Assembly: GCF_035621355.1 (NCBI RefSeq) | Contig: NZ_CP141769.1 | Coordinates: 1,302,001 to 1,366,000 of the forward strand | Length of the DNA: 64,000 nucleotides | DNA from: Thiobacillus sp. SCUT-2 | Lineage (GTDB): Bacteria > Pseudomonadota > Gammaproteobacteria > Burkholderiales > Thiobacillaceae | Reading direction: 5' to 3' | In this document: in pieces, positions 39,197 through 48,700 of the stretch | Numbering within the stretch: position 1 is the first letter of the stretch | Layout: every line of letters starts with the position of its first letter | Program-made: the position numbers and the translations under genes | The notes under the pieces: generated by a model | The model's input: the letters and a program-made list of their open reading frames with translations, nothing else | The model's database searches: none | Told to the model about the DNA's origin: nothing

Positions 39197-40387
39197 TCAG
39201 CCGCGCTTGCCGTCGACGCGGGGGCGCAGCAGCATGGGCGCGTAGACCCATGCGAACAGACCGAAGGCGGCGATCCAGATCAGGCCGGCGAGGTCGAGGA
39301 TCGCGTCGTAGGCGGCCGGAAACGCCAGCGGCAGGGCGACGCGGACGAGCGCCGCGAGGTTGATCGCGACGAAGGCCGCGCTCATGATCGGAGGCGGCTC
39401 CAGCGGGCGTCCGGTGTGCCCGAGCGACACCCGCGCCATCATGCCCAGCGTGAGGGTGCCGATGGCGCCCGCGGTGAAGGCGTGCAGGGCGCTTCCGGCG
39501 GCGGCGTTCCAGCCGGCCGCCGACAGGGCGAGCAGGGCGAAGCCGACGACGATCCAGGCGTAGCCCAGATGCAGGATCCACAGCAGCGGGACCGACCAGA
39601 ACTTCGGCGTGTACCAGCCCGCAAGGCGGCGCCCATGGACGGCCGCGGCGAATGCGGCGAGCGCGGCGGTGACGCCGGAATCCGGCGCGACGAGGGCCGC
39701 AGCCAGCGCCAGCAGGCTCGCGACCGGGGCCAGGCGCTCGATGCTCGTCCAGCGCCGCGCGCGGGTCTGCAGCTTGTTGTCGGTGAAGCTGGGGATGACG
39801 CGGCCGCCCATGACGCCGATCATCATGACGATGACGTAGACCGCGAGATGGAGGCCCGTGCGCGCGGTTGCGCCGGTCCAGTGCAGGGCCTCCGCGTGCA
39901 CCAGCGCGTTGGCCACGGTGAGCGCGAGGAGGAGCACGGGAAACGGCGCGTTGTTGAGCTGCCTGGCCCGGGCGATGGGGACGGCGAGGCTGAGGGCCAG
40001 CACCGGCAGGAAGGCGAGGTCGACCGCGGCGACCAGCGCGGGCGGCAGCCCGGGGACGAGGAAGGCGGCGCGCCCGGCGAGCCACAGCGCGAAGAGCCCG
40101 GCGAGCGGGGCGCCGGAGGGCGTACGGATGCCGGTCCAGTTCTGGGCGGCGGTGAGGAGGAACCCGCCGATCACCGAAACGGCGAAGCCGAAGACCATTT
40201 CGTGGCCGTGCCAGACCAGCGCCGGCAGCTCGGTGACGTGGAGGACGCCGCGCAGCACCAGCAGCCACAAGGCGATCAGCAGGACGGCGTAAACGCCGGC
40301 GGCGAGGAAGAACGGCCGGAAGCCGAGGCCGAACGGCGCCCAGCGGGTTAGCGGCGGCCGCGCTTGCAGGTCTTCGATGGGCTGCAT
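39197..40387 (-). CDS. nnrS: NnrS family heme/copper membrane protein
   Basis: 396 residues with about 12 hydrophobic helices. PFGLGFRPFFLAAGVYA at the start, WHGHEMVFGFAVSVIGGFLLTAAQNWTG and IGVMGGRVIPSFTDN are the family's conserved blocks, with His residues able to bind heme and copper. NnrS protects cells against nitric oxide stress and is typical of denitrifiers. It is the last gene of the nar run, 51 bases after the DsrC-like gene. Confidence 0.93.
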   Translation of the reverse strand: MQPIEDLQARPPLTRWAPFGLGFRPFFLAAGVYAVLLIALWLLVLRGVLHVTELPALVWHGHEMVFGFAVSVIGGFLLTAAQNWTGIRTPSGAPLAGLFALWLAGRAAFLVPGLPPALVAAVDLAFLPVLALSLAVPIARARQLNNAPFPVLLLALTVANALVHAEALHWTGATARTGLHLAVYVIVMMIGVMGGRVIPSFTDNKLQTRARRWTSIERLAPVASLLALAAALVAPDSGVTAALAAFAAAVHGRRLAGWYTPKFWSVPLLWILHLGYAWIVVGFALLALSAAGWNAAAGSALHAFTAGAIGTLTLGMMARVSLGHTGRPLEPPPIMSAAFVAINLAALVRVALPLAFPAAYDAILDLAGLIWIAAFGLFAWVYAPMLLRPRVDGKRG

Positions 40388-40438
40388 GGCGAGGACGAGG
40401 TCAACGGAATGGGGGCGCGGGCCGGAGCCCGCAGGCGG

Positions 40439-40759
40439 TCAGCCCGTGCTCCACGCGCGCGGGCGCTTCATGCCGGCGATCTTGCACGCCTGCTTGACGT
40501 AGCCGTAGGGGAAGAGCTCGAACAGTTTCTTCTGGGCGTCCCGGCCGACGCGCTCGGCGAGGTGCTTGATGACGTAGCGGGCATCCGCGGCGATCTGGTG
40601 CTCCTCGTAGAATTCGCGCATGAAGCGGATCGCGTCCCAGTGATCGTCGGTCAGCTGGATGTTTTCGCTTTCTGCCAGCACCTGGGCCACGTCCTCGTTC
40701 CAGTCGCCGGGTTCGATCAGATAGCCTTCGGCATCGCGCTCGGGCATCTCGATTGCCAT
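40439..40759 (-). CDS. DsrC/TusE-family protein lacking the terminal cysteine
   Basis: 106 residues. The fold is that of DsrC (GYLIEPGDWNEDVAQVLAE, LTDDHWDAIRFMREFYEEH, LFELFPYGYVKQACKIAGM). DsrC uses two C-terminal Cys separated by ten residues; TusE keeps only the last. Here the upstream Cys (Cys92) is kept but Trp103 replaces the last one, and the tail runs three residues further. It therefore cannot form the usual trisulfide and belongs with DsrC-like proteins thought to be regulatory (sometimes called RspA). It lies between an SQR-like gene and nnrS. Confidence 0.88.
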   Translation of the reverse strand: MAIEMPERDAEGYLIEPGDWNEDVAQVLAESENIQLTDDHWDAIRFMREFYEEHQIAADARYVIKHLAERVGRDAQKKLFELFPYGYVKQACKIAGMKRPRAWSTG

Positions 40760-40862
40760 GGTCTTTCTCCTGTTCCAGTCGTCGAATGATTATTGATGCA
40801 TGTGGCATGTATGTTTACATGTTCCACCGCGACAATCAAGCGTGGCGCCCCGGAAACGGACC

Positions 40863-42419
40863 TCAGGTCCCGCCGCCGTGGAATTCCACCCCCGGCTGGC
40901 GCTCCGGCAGCGCTTCCACCAGCAGCTGGCGCCGCGCGAGCGCCATCGCCTCGACGGCCGCCTCGTTGAGGTAGCCCTTGGCGTCGGCCACCGCCGCGGC
41001 CAGCAGCTCGGCGGCCAGCGCGTTGGCGTCCTCGCCGACCGACTTCGCCAGTGCCCGCAGTTCGACGCAGGGATCGAGCGGCATCCGGATCTCGAGCGGC
41101 TTGCCGCTGCCGGGCGGGGCCGCCAGCGCGGGCGTGGTCCGGTCGCGCCGCCGTTCGGAAAGGACGCGGCCCATCACGTCGGCGATGCGCGACGCGGCCG
41201 ACGGCGCCTGCCCGGACGGCTGCAGGCGGATCCGGTTGACGAAATACTTCTCGAAATCGACCTTGGCCTGGTGGACCCAGCGGCCCTGGCGCATCCAGTT
41301 GATGTCGCGCAGCGGCACCTGCGGCTCCGACAGATAGGTCGCGCCGGTGTTCCCCATGTCGCTGAGCCACTTGGCGCGCTGCGGCACATAGCTTGCCAGC
41401 GGCACATCGGTGGCCTGCGCGACGATGTTGTGCACGACGATTTCGCTGGCCTTCTGGATCGAGTAGACCGAATCGGGCGCCCCGACCGGCACCGGCGTAT
41501 CCTGCACCGCGGGCTGGGCGACGCAGGCCCCGAGCGCGAACACGTTGGGAAAGTCGGGGTTGCGCAGGTACTCGTCGACCACCACCAGGCCGCGCGCATC
41601 GACCAGGCCGCTCGCCGAACTGACGCCCGCGACCCCGCCGAAGGCCGGCCAGTACATGGAATAGGCATAGGGAAGCGCATGGGTCCGCTTTTCGTTGCCG
41701 GCGGCGTCGAGCTCGACGATGTGGATGGCGTCCTTGTCGACGCTGACGGTCCTGGCGTTGCAGATCACGCTGATCTTGGTGTCGACCAGCGCGGCGGTGA
41801 CCGCGCCGCGGCTGGCGCCGTCGCGCCCGAGGCCGAGGTGGCCAGGCCAGGGCTCGGGCGTGACCAGGGTGATCGGCACGCGCTCGCGGATGTTGCGGCG
41901 CTTGAGATCGGCATCGACCAGGAAGGCGTATTCGTAGAGCGGCCCCAGCACGCTTGCGCCCGGTGCGGCGCCGATCACGATCGGGCCGGGGCGGCGGACG
42001 AACTCGCGGTACGCCGCCAGCGCGCGTTCCGCTTGTTCGATGTGCAGCACCGAATGGGTGTGCTCGGCGAGCCCCGGAACCTCGTCGGCGCGGCCGGCGA
42101 CGCCGGTGGCGATCAGCAGCGTGTCGTAGAAGAGCACGTCGCCGTTGTCGAGATCGACCTGGATGACGTCGGGCTGGATGCGCTTGACGCCGCTGTGGAT
42201 GAACTTGATACCGCGCGCTTCGAGATAGGGGCCGATCGGGAAGGCGATGTCGGCCCGCTCGCGCCAGCCCATGGCGATCCAGGGATTGGACGGCACGAAG
42301 TGGAAGTAGGGCTTGTCCGACACGACCGTGACTTCGTCGTGCGGCCCCAGCTTGGATTTCAGGGCGTAGGCCGCAGTGACGCCAGCGATGCCGGCTCCCA
42401 GGATGACAACATGCGTCAT
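40863..42419 (-). CDS. SQR-like FAD-dependent oxidoreductase
   Basis: 518 residues from ATG 42419, with AAGGAG upstream. HVVILGAGIAGVTAAYALKSKLG binds FAD; FHFVPSNPWIAMGW and YDTLLIATG are shared with sulfide:quinone oxidoreductase and flavocytochrome c. The redox cysteines of SQR are not at their expected places (no Cys in the HSVLHIEQAERA segment; only GACVAQPA later), and there is an extra C-terminal ~110-residue helical domain. It has no signal peptide. The gene follows narI in the nar operon, so it may feed electrons from a sulfur compound to the quinone pool. Confidence 0.8.
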   Translation of the reverse strand: MTHVVILGAGIAGVTAAYALKSKLGPHDEVTVVSDKPYFHFVPSNPWIAMGWRERADIAFPIGPYLEARGIKFIHSGVKRIQPDVIQVDLDNGDVLFYDTLLIATGVAGRADEVPGLAEHTHSVLHIEQAERALAAYREFVRRPGPIVIGAAPGASVLGPLYEYAFLVDADLKRRNIRERVPITLVTPEPWPGHLGLGRDGASRGAVTAALVDTKISVICNARTVSVDKDAIHIVELDAAGNEKRTHALPYAYSMYWPAFGGVAGVSSASGLVDARGLVVVDEYLRNPDFPNVFALGACVAQPAVQDTPVPVGAPDSVYSIQKASEIVVHNIVAQATDVPLASYVPQRAKWLSDMGNTGATYLSEPQVPLRDINWMRQGRWVHQAKVDFEKYFVNRIRLQPSGQAPSAASRIADVMGRVLSERRRDRTTPALAAPPGSGKPLEIRMPLDPCVELRALAKSVGEDANALAAELLAAAVADAKGYLNEAAVEAMALARRQLLVEALPERQPGVEFHGGGT

Positions 42420-42432
42420 TTCAGTCTCCTTG

Positions 42433-42494
42433 ATCGGTTTGGGCTCAGCCTTCTCACCCTCTCCCGCAAGCGGGAGAGGGTCGGGGAGAGGGCG
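42433..42494. repeat. Palindromic repeat unit, copy 1 (narI to SQR-like gap)
   Basis: CCCTCTCCCGC-AA-GCGGGAGAGGG (42457-42480) preceded by a 23-base block identical to that before copy 2 and followed by a GGGGAGAGGG tail. Copies 2 and 3 lie between narH and narJ. Similar units are abundant between genes in many proteobacteria. Confidence 0.85.
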
Positions 42495-42542
42495 CGAAGC
42501 CGTCGATTTGGCGCATGCAGCGCCATGCCACAAACATCTGCC

Positions 42543-43226
42543 TCAGCCCCGCGGCCGCACGACCTGCCAGGCGCGTGCCGCGTAGGTCGTGGCCGCGAAG
42601 CCGCTCCAGACGTGCACCAGCCGCGTGAACGGGAAGACGAGGAAGATCGTCATGCCGAGGACGAGATGGGTCTTGAAGATCCAGCCCGCGCCGACGAGCA
42701 GCTCGACGGCATCGCCGCGGAAGGTGACGATGCGCTGCGCCCACTCGGCCAGGCGCAGCATCATGCTGCCGTCGAGGTGCTGCGCCGACAGCGGAATGGT
42801 CGCGAGCCCGAGCGCAAGCTGCAGCCACAGCAGGACCAGGATGAGGATGTCGCTGAACTTCGAGGTCGCGCGGATGCGCGGCTCGGTTAGGCGGCGGTGC
42901 AGCAGCAGCGAGAGGCCGATGAAGGCGAGCGCGCCCGCGGTGCCGCCAGACGCCATGGCGAGGATCTGCTTGGCGCCGGCGCTGATGAAGGGCGCGTAGA
43001 CGAAGTGCGGCGTGAGCATGCCGAAGAAGTGGCCGAAGAACAGGAACAGCACCCCGATGTGGAACAGGTTGCTGCCGAGCCGCAGCTGGCCGCGCCTGAG
43101 CATCTGCGACGAGTCGCTCTTCCACGTGTACTGCTCGCGGTCGAAGCGGATCAGGCTGCCGAGCAGGAAGATGGTCAGCGCGATGTAGGGATAGATCCCG
43201 AACAGGAAGGTTTGCGAGTAGGACAT
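42543..43226 (-). CDS. narI: Respiratory nitrate reductase gamma subunit
   Basis: 227 residues with five membrane helices, the typical NarI size. It binds two b-type hemes through His residues (for example NLFHIGVLFLFFGHFFGM and FKTHLVLGMTIF ... LVHVWSGF) and takes electrons from quinol on the periplasmic side, passing them to NarH. Its gene follows narJ by 18 bases. Confidence 0.97.
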   Translation of the reverse strand: MSYSQTFLFGIYPYIALTIFLLGSLIRFDREQYTWKSDSSQMLRRGQLRLGSNLFHIGVLFLFFGHFFGMLTPHFVYAPFISAGAKQILAMASGGTAGALAFIGLSLLLHRRLTEPRIRATSKFSDILILVLLWLQLALGLATIPLSAQHLDGSMMLRLAEWAQRIVTFRGDAVELLVGAGWIFKTHLVLGMTIFLVFPFTRLVHVWSGFAATTYAARAWQVVRPRG

Positions 43227-43244
43227 TTTGCGATCCTCCTTGGG

Positions 43245-43913
43245 TCAATGAGTAGTGGGCGCGGCGGCCTGCCGACGCGACGCCGGCATCTGCACCACCG
43301 ATACCTGCAGGCCCGGCTTGAGCAGCGGCTCGACGCCGTCTGCCGACGGGCCGAACATCTCCATCGCCTCGTCCATGTCGCGCACCGGCGGTTCGGCCAG
43401 TTCCTGCGCGGCCACCGGCGACAGCGCTTCCAGGACCTGGAAGACCGACGCGTAGGGGCTGCCGTTGGCGTCGAGCTTGCGGCCGAGGGCGGCGAGCACG
43501 TGCACGGCGTCGCCGAGCAGCGCGCGCGCCTCGTCGGCGGGAAGCAGCGACAGGAACTCGAGGAACAGCGGCACATAGTCGGGCAGCTCCGCCGCGCTCG
43601 CGTCGAAGTCGTGCTTCCAGTATTCCTGCAGCAGGTCGATCATGGCCGAGCCGCGGTCGCGCGACTCGCCGTGGATGTGCTCGAACAGGTGCAGCGAATG
43701 CGAGGGGTTGCGATCGAAGGTGGCGACGTAGTTCTCCTGCAGTTCGATCAGATTCGCCTCGTGCAGAAGGTCGAACAGCGGAGCCAGGCGCGCGGTCGCA
43801 TCGCGGTTGAAGCCGCCTTCTTCGACCAGCGCGGCGTGCAGCTCGGGCAGGGCCGCCAGCCAGTCGGACTCCGGGTACATCAGCAGCAGGGACAGGACTT
43901 TGAAGGTCTTCAT
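43245..43913 (-). CDS. narJ: Nitrate reductase molybdenum cofactor assembly chaperone
   Basis: 222 residues from ATG 43913 (an alternative ATG at 43928 adds five). MKTFKVLSLLLMYPESDWLAALPEL and the LYEHIHGESRDRGSAMIDL-type block (here LFEHIHGESRDRGSAM) are diagnostic. NarJ binds NarG and is needed for cofactor insertion before membrane attachment to NarI. The gap to narH (188 bases) carries two palindromic repeats. The ribosome-binding site is weak. Confidence 0.95.
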   Translation of the reverse strand: MKTFKVLSLLLMYPESDWLAALPELHAALVEEGGFNRDATARLAPLFDLLHEANLIELQENYVATFDRNPSHSLHLFEHIHGESRDRGSAMIDLLQEYWKHDFDASAAELPDYVPLFLEFLSLLPADEARALLGDAVHVLAALGRKLDANGSPYASVFQVLEALSPVAAQELAEPPVRDMDEAMEMFGPSADGVEPLLKPGLQVSVVQMPASRRQAAAPTTH

Positions 43914-43926
43914 AGTGGGCTCATCC

Positions 43927-43990
43927 ATCGGTTTGGGCTCAGCCTTCTCCCCCTCTCCCGCTTGCGGGAGAGGGCTGGGGAGAGGGCCGC
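43927..43990. repeat. Palindromic repeat unit, copy 2 (narH to narJ gap)
   Basis: CCCTCTCCCGC-TT-GCGGGAGAGGG (43951-43974) with the same 23-base leading block as copy 1 (42433-42455). The transcript would fold into a strong 11-bp hairpin without a T-run. Confidence 0.85.
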
Positions 43991-44028
43991 ACAGCGTCGG
44001 TTTGGGCGCGCAAAGCGCATCGCTTGCC

Positions 44029-44062
44029 CCCTCTCCCGCCTGCGGGAGAGGGTTGGGAAGCG
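44029..44062. repeat. Palindromic repeat unit, copy 3 (narH to narJ gap)
   Basis: CCCTCTCCCGC-CT-GCGGGAGAGGG (44029-44052), followed by a degenerate tail. It lies 54 bases from copy 2 in the same orientation. Confidence 0.8.
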
Positions 44063-44101
44063 GGAAACGGTCATCCGGTGCAGCAAGCATTGCCATCATC
44101 G

Positions 44102-45646
44102 TCACCCCGTCTTCTTCTTGGCGTGCAGCTGCGAAAGATCGACCGGCACGGCGTTCTTGCGGTTGCCGAACAGGCTGGGCTTCGAGACGCCGTCGGAGCA
44201 GCCGTTGCCGAAGGTGAAGCCGCAGCTCGATTTCTCCTCGAACGTGTTGATCGTCTCCTCGCGGTGCGTGCTCGGAATGACGAAGCGGTCCTCGTAGTTG
44301 GCGATGGCCAGATAGCGGTACATCTCGTCGGCCTGCCTCGAGGTGAGCCCGACCTGGTCGAGTGCGGCGGTGTTGGGCTTGCCGTCGACCGACTTGCCGC
44401 GCATGTAGGCGCGCATCGCCAGCAGGCGGTCGAGCGCGCTGACCACCGGCCTTTCCTTGCCGCCGGTGAGCAGGTTGGCGAGGTAGGTGATGGGGATGCG
44501 CAGCGACTTCGTGTCCGGGATGATGCCGTTCATGCCCATCTGGCCCGACTCCGCCGCCGCCTGGATCGGCGACAGCGGCGGCACGTACCACACCATCGGC
44601 AGCGTGCGGTACTCGGGATGCAGCGGGAAGGCGATCTTCCAGTCGATCGCCATCTTGTAGACCGGGGACTTCACGGCCGCGTCGAGCCAGGCCTCGGGAA
44701 TGCCCTCGGCGCGCGCGGCGGCGATCACGGCCGGATCGCTCGGATCGAGGAAGATCTTCAGCTGGGCCTCGTAGAGTTCCTTCTCGTCGGCCACGCTGGC
44801 GGCTTCCTCGATGCGGTCGGCGTCGTAGAGGATCACGCCGAGGTAGCGGATGCGGCCGACGCAGGATTCCGAGCAGACGGTCGGCTGGCCCGCCTCGATG
44901 CGCGGATAGCAGAAGATGCACTTCTCGGCCTTGCCGCTCTTCCAGTTGTAGTAGATCTTCTTGTACGGGCAGCCGGAGATGCACATGCGCCAGCCGCGGC
45001 ACTTGTCCTGGTCGACCAGCACGATGCCGTCTTCCTCGCGCTTGTAGATCGAGCCCGAGGGGCAGGACGCGACGCAGGTCGGGTTGAGGCAGTGCTCGCA
45101 CAGGCGCGGCAGGTACATCAGGAAGGTGTTCTCGAAGGTCGCGTGCATCTCCTTCTGCACGTTGTCGAAGTTCTTGTCGCGCCCGCGCGAGGAAAACTCG
45201 CCGCCGAGGTCGTCTTCCCAGTTCGGGCCCCAGTGGATCTTGTCCATCTTCTCGCCGGTAATCGCCGAGATCGGGCGCGCGGTCGGCGGAGTCTCGGACA
45301 GCGGCGCCTTCTGCAGGTGCTGGTAGTCGTAGGTGAAGGGCTCGTAGTAGTCGTCGATCTCCGGCAGGTTGGGGTTGCCGAAGATGTTGGACAGGATCTT
45401 CAGGCGGCTGCCCTGGCGCGGCTCGATCTTGCCGTCCTCACGGCGCTTCCAGCCGCCGTTCCACACCTCCTGGTTCTCCCACTGCTTGGGATAGCCGATG
45501 CCCGGCTTCGATTCGACGTTGTTGAACCATGCGTATTCCACGCCCTCGCGCGAGGTCCATACGTTCTTGCAGGTGATCGAGCAGGTGTGGCAGCCGATGC
45601 ATTTGTCGAGGTTCAGCACCATGGCGATCTGGGCACGCACTTTCAT
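44102..45646 (-). CDS. narH: Respiratory nitrate reductase beta subunit
   Basis: 514 residues, full length, with AAGGAG before the ATG. Four ferredoxin-type clusters are visible: LDKCIGCHTCSITCKNVW (residue 16 on), CEHCLNPTCVASCPSGSIYKR, DQDKCRGWRMCISGCPYKKIYYN (with Trp at one Cys position, the [3Fe-4S] site) and KCIFCYPRIEAGQPTVCSESC. NarH carries electrons from NarI to NarG. The 120-base gap before it contains two terminator-like hairpins. Confidence 0.98.
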   Translation of the reverse strand: MKVRAQIAMVLNLDKCIGCHTCSITCKNVWTSREGVEYAWFNNVESKPGIGYPKQWENQEVWNGGWKRREDGKIEPRQGSRLKILSNIFGNPNLPEIDDYYEPFTYDYQHLQKAPLSETPPTARPISAITGEKMDKIHWGPNWEDDLGGEFSSRGRDKNFDNVQKEMHATFENTFLMYLPRLCEHCLNPTCVASCPSGSIYKREEDGIVLVDQDKCRGWRMCISGCPYKKIYYNWKSGKAEKCIFCYPRIEAGQPTVCSESCVGRIRYLGVILYDADRIEEAASVADEKELYEAQLKIFLDPSDPAVIAAARAEGIPEAWLDAAVKSPVYKMAIDWKIAFPLHPEYRTLPMVWYVPPLSPIQAAAESGQMGMNGIIPDTKSLRIPITYLANLLTGGKERPVVSALDRLLAMRAYMRGKSVDGKPNTAALDQVGLTSRQADEMYRYLAIANYEDRFVIPSTHREETINTFEEKSSCGFTFGNGCSDGVSKPSLFGNRKNAVPVDLSQLHAKKKTG

Positions 45647-45692
45647 GTTCCAACTCCTTGCATGGCCGCGGCGGCATGCCGCGGCGCGTTGT

Positions 45693-45726
45693 AAAAAACC
45701 CCGCGCCTGGAGAGATCGGGCGCGGG
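45693..45726 (-). terminator. Intrinsic terminator in the narG-narH gap (distal)
   Basis: Read on the minus strand: CCCGCGCC, an 11-base loop, GGCGCGGG, then G and TTTTTT. Perfect 8-bp GC stem with a U-run, pointing in the direction of nar transcription and 46 bases before narH. Confidence 0.75.
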
Positions 45727-45751
45727 CGAGGGCATGGGGGGCCTTACCCTC

Positions 45752-45774
45752 AAAAAAACGCTCTCCTCAGCGTT
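45752..45774 (-). terminator. Intrinsic terminator at the narG 3' end (proximal)
   Basis: Read on the minus strand: AACGCT-GAGGAG-AGCGTT followed by further Ts (seven in all at 45752-45758). The narG stop codon is in the loop/stem. It is a six-pair stem, weaker than the distal one. Confidence 0.65.
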
Positions 45775-48700
45775 CTGCCAGCGGGCCTTCCATCCAGTCG
45801 ACCCGCTTCATCTTGCGCACGATCACGTATTCGTCGCGGTTGGACCCGACCGTGCCGTAGTAGTTGAAGCCGTAGGCCTGCTGGGCGTAGCCGCCGATCA
45901 TGTGGGTCGGCTTGGTGATGGTGCGCGTGACCGAGTTGTGGATGCCGCCGCGGAAGCCGCTGACTTCGGCCCCCGGCACGTTCACGATCTTTTCCTGGGC
46001 GTGGTACATCAGGCACATGCCCTTGGGCACCCGCTGGCTGACCACGACGCGTGCCGTCAGCGTGCCGTTGACGTTGAACACCTCGACCCAGTCGTTGTCG
46101 ACCAGGCCCGCCTCTTTCGCCTCGGCCTCCGACACCCAGACGTGGGGGCCGCCGCGCGACAGCGTCAGCATGCGCAGGTTGTCGGTGTAGGTGCTGTGGA
46201 TGCCCCACTTCTGGTGCGGGGTGATCCAGTTGAGCACCAGTTCGTGGTGGCCGTTCGATTTCTTGCCCAGCAGCGGCGCGATCGTCTTGGTGTCGACGGG
46301 CGGCTTGTACACGCACAGGCCCTCGCCGAAATCGAGCATCCACTTGTGGTCCTGGTAGAACTGCTGGCGTCCGGTGAGGGTGCGCCAGGGAATCAACTCG
46401 TGGACGTTGGTGTAGCCGGCGTTGTAGGAGACATGCTCCGACTCGAGCCCGGACCAGGTCGGCGAGGAGATGATCTTGCGCGGCTGGACGACGATGTCGC
46501 GGAAGCGGATCTTGTCGTCCTCGCGCGGGATCGCCAGATGGGTATGGTCGCGTCCGGTGATCTTGGAGAGCGCGTCCCAGGCCTTCACCGCCACCTGCCC
46601 GTTGGTCTCCGGCGCCAGCATCAGGATGGTCTCGCAGGCGTCGATCGCCGACTCGATCTTCGGCAGCCCCTTGCTGATGCCGTCCTCGGTCACGGTGTAG
46701 TTCAGCTCGGCAAGCTGCTTCACCTCGTCCTCGGTGTTCCAGCTGATGCCCTTGCCGCCGTTGCCGATCTTGGTCATGAGCGGCCCGAGCGAGGTGAACT
46801 TCTTGTACGTGTCGCCGTAGTTGCGCGTCACCACCGTCATGCTCGGCATGGTCTTGCCCGGAATGGGATCGACTTCGCCCTTCTTCCAGTCGCGCACCGC
46901 CATGCTCTGGCCCAGCTCCGAGGGCGTGTCGTGCATCAGCGGCGTGAGCACCAGGTCCTTCTGCGTGCCCAGATGGCTGTCCGCAAGCGCCGAGAACTTC
47001 TTCGCGATGGTCTTGTAGATCTCCCAGTCGGACTTGGACTCCCACAGCGGCTGCACCGCTTCACTCAAGGGATGGATGAAGGGGTGCATGTCCGAGGTGT
47101 TGAGGTCGTCCTTCTCGTACCAGGTGGCCGACGGCAGCACGATGTCGGAATAGAGGCAGGTGGTCGACATGCGGAAGTCGAGCGTCACCAGCAGGTCGAG
47201 CTTGCCTTCCGCCCCCTTGTCGTGCCAGACGACTTCCTTCGGCTTGGCCTCGCCGAGCTCGCCGAGGTCGGGGCCCAGCACCGCATTCTGCGTGCCGAGG
47301 AAATACTTGAGGAAGTATTCGTGGCCCTTGCCGGACGAGCCGAGCAGGTTGGAGCGCCAGACGAACAGGTTGCGCGGGAAGTTCCTCGGGTTGTCCGGAT
47401 CCTCGCACGCGAACTTGAGCGCACCGCTCTTGATCTGCTCGACCGCGTACTTGGCCGGATCGATCCCGGCGGCGTCGGCGGCGCGGGTCACCTCCAGCGG
47501 GTTGGTCTCGAGCTGGGGCGCGGACGGCAGCCAGCCCATGCGCTCGGCGCGCACGTTGAAGTCGATCAGGCGGTAGTCGGCATTCGACTTGTCGGCCGTG
47601 GGCGAAAGAATCTCCGCGGCCGACAGTTTCTCGTGGCGCCACTGGCTGGTGTGGGCGTAGAAGAACGAGGTCGAGTTCATCTGCCGCGAAGGCCGGTGCC
47701 AGTCGAGCGCGAAGGCGAGCGGCGCCCAGCCGGTCTGCGGGCGCAGCTTCTCCTGGCCGACGTAGTGCGCCCAGCCGCCGCCGGACTGGCCGATGCAGCC
47801 GCACATCATGAGCAGGTTCATGATGCCGCGGTAGATCATGTCGTTGTGGTACCAGTGGTTGAGCGCGGCGCCGAGGATGACCATGGACTTGCCGTGGGTC
47901 TTGTCGGCGTTGTCGGCGAACTCGCGGGCCACCGTGATGATGTCGGCGCGCGGCACGCCGCAGTGCTTCTCCGCCCAGGCCGGGGTGTAGGGCACGGGGT
48001 CGTCGTAGCTCGTCGGCACGTTCGGCCCGCCGAGGCCGCGGTCGACGCCGTAGTTCGCGAGCGTCAGGTCGTAGACGGTGGCGATGCGGACGTCCTTGCC
48101 GCCGACGCTGATCACCTTGACCGGCATGTTGCGGACGAGCAGCTCGTCGTGGTCGCCGCCGCCGAAGTAGGGCATCGCGACCTCGGCGACCTCGTCGTGG
48201 CTGCCGAGCAGGGTCAGCTGCGGCTTCACGTCCTTGCCGGAGTAGCCGTCGCGCATCTCGAGGTTCCAGGCGCCCGACTGGCCCCAGCGGAAGCCGATCG
48301 AGCCGTTGGGGGCGACGAGATAGCCGGTGTTCTCGTCGTAGATCACCGTCTTCCATTCGGGGTTGTTGTCCTGCCCCATGTTGCCGGTCAGGTCCGATGC
48401 GCGCAGGAAGCGGTCGGCGACGAGCGTGCCGTCGTGCTCCTTCAGCATCACCAGCATCGGCATGTCGTTGTACTGGCGGCAGTACGAGTCGAAGTATTCG
48501 CTGCGGTTCTTGTTGTGGAACTCGGACAGGATCACGTGGCCCATCGCCAGCGCCAGCGCGGCGTCGGTGCCCTGCTTCGGCGCGAGCCAGATGTCGCCGA
48601 ACTTGACCATCTCGCCGAAGTCGCTCGATACGGCGACGGTCTTCGTGCCCTTGTAGCGCACCTCGGTGTAGAAGTGGGCGTCGGGCGTGCGGGTCTGCGG

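Noticed and set aside
40807-40822. CATGTATGTTTACATG repeat upstream of the DsrC-like gene
   Set aside because: Short ATGT/ACAT symmetry in an AT-rich gap; no partner site or known consensus, so not called an operator.
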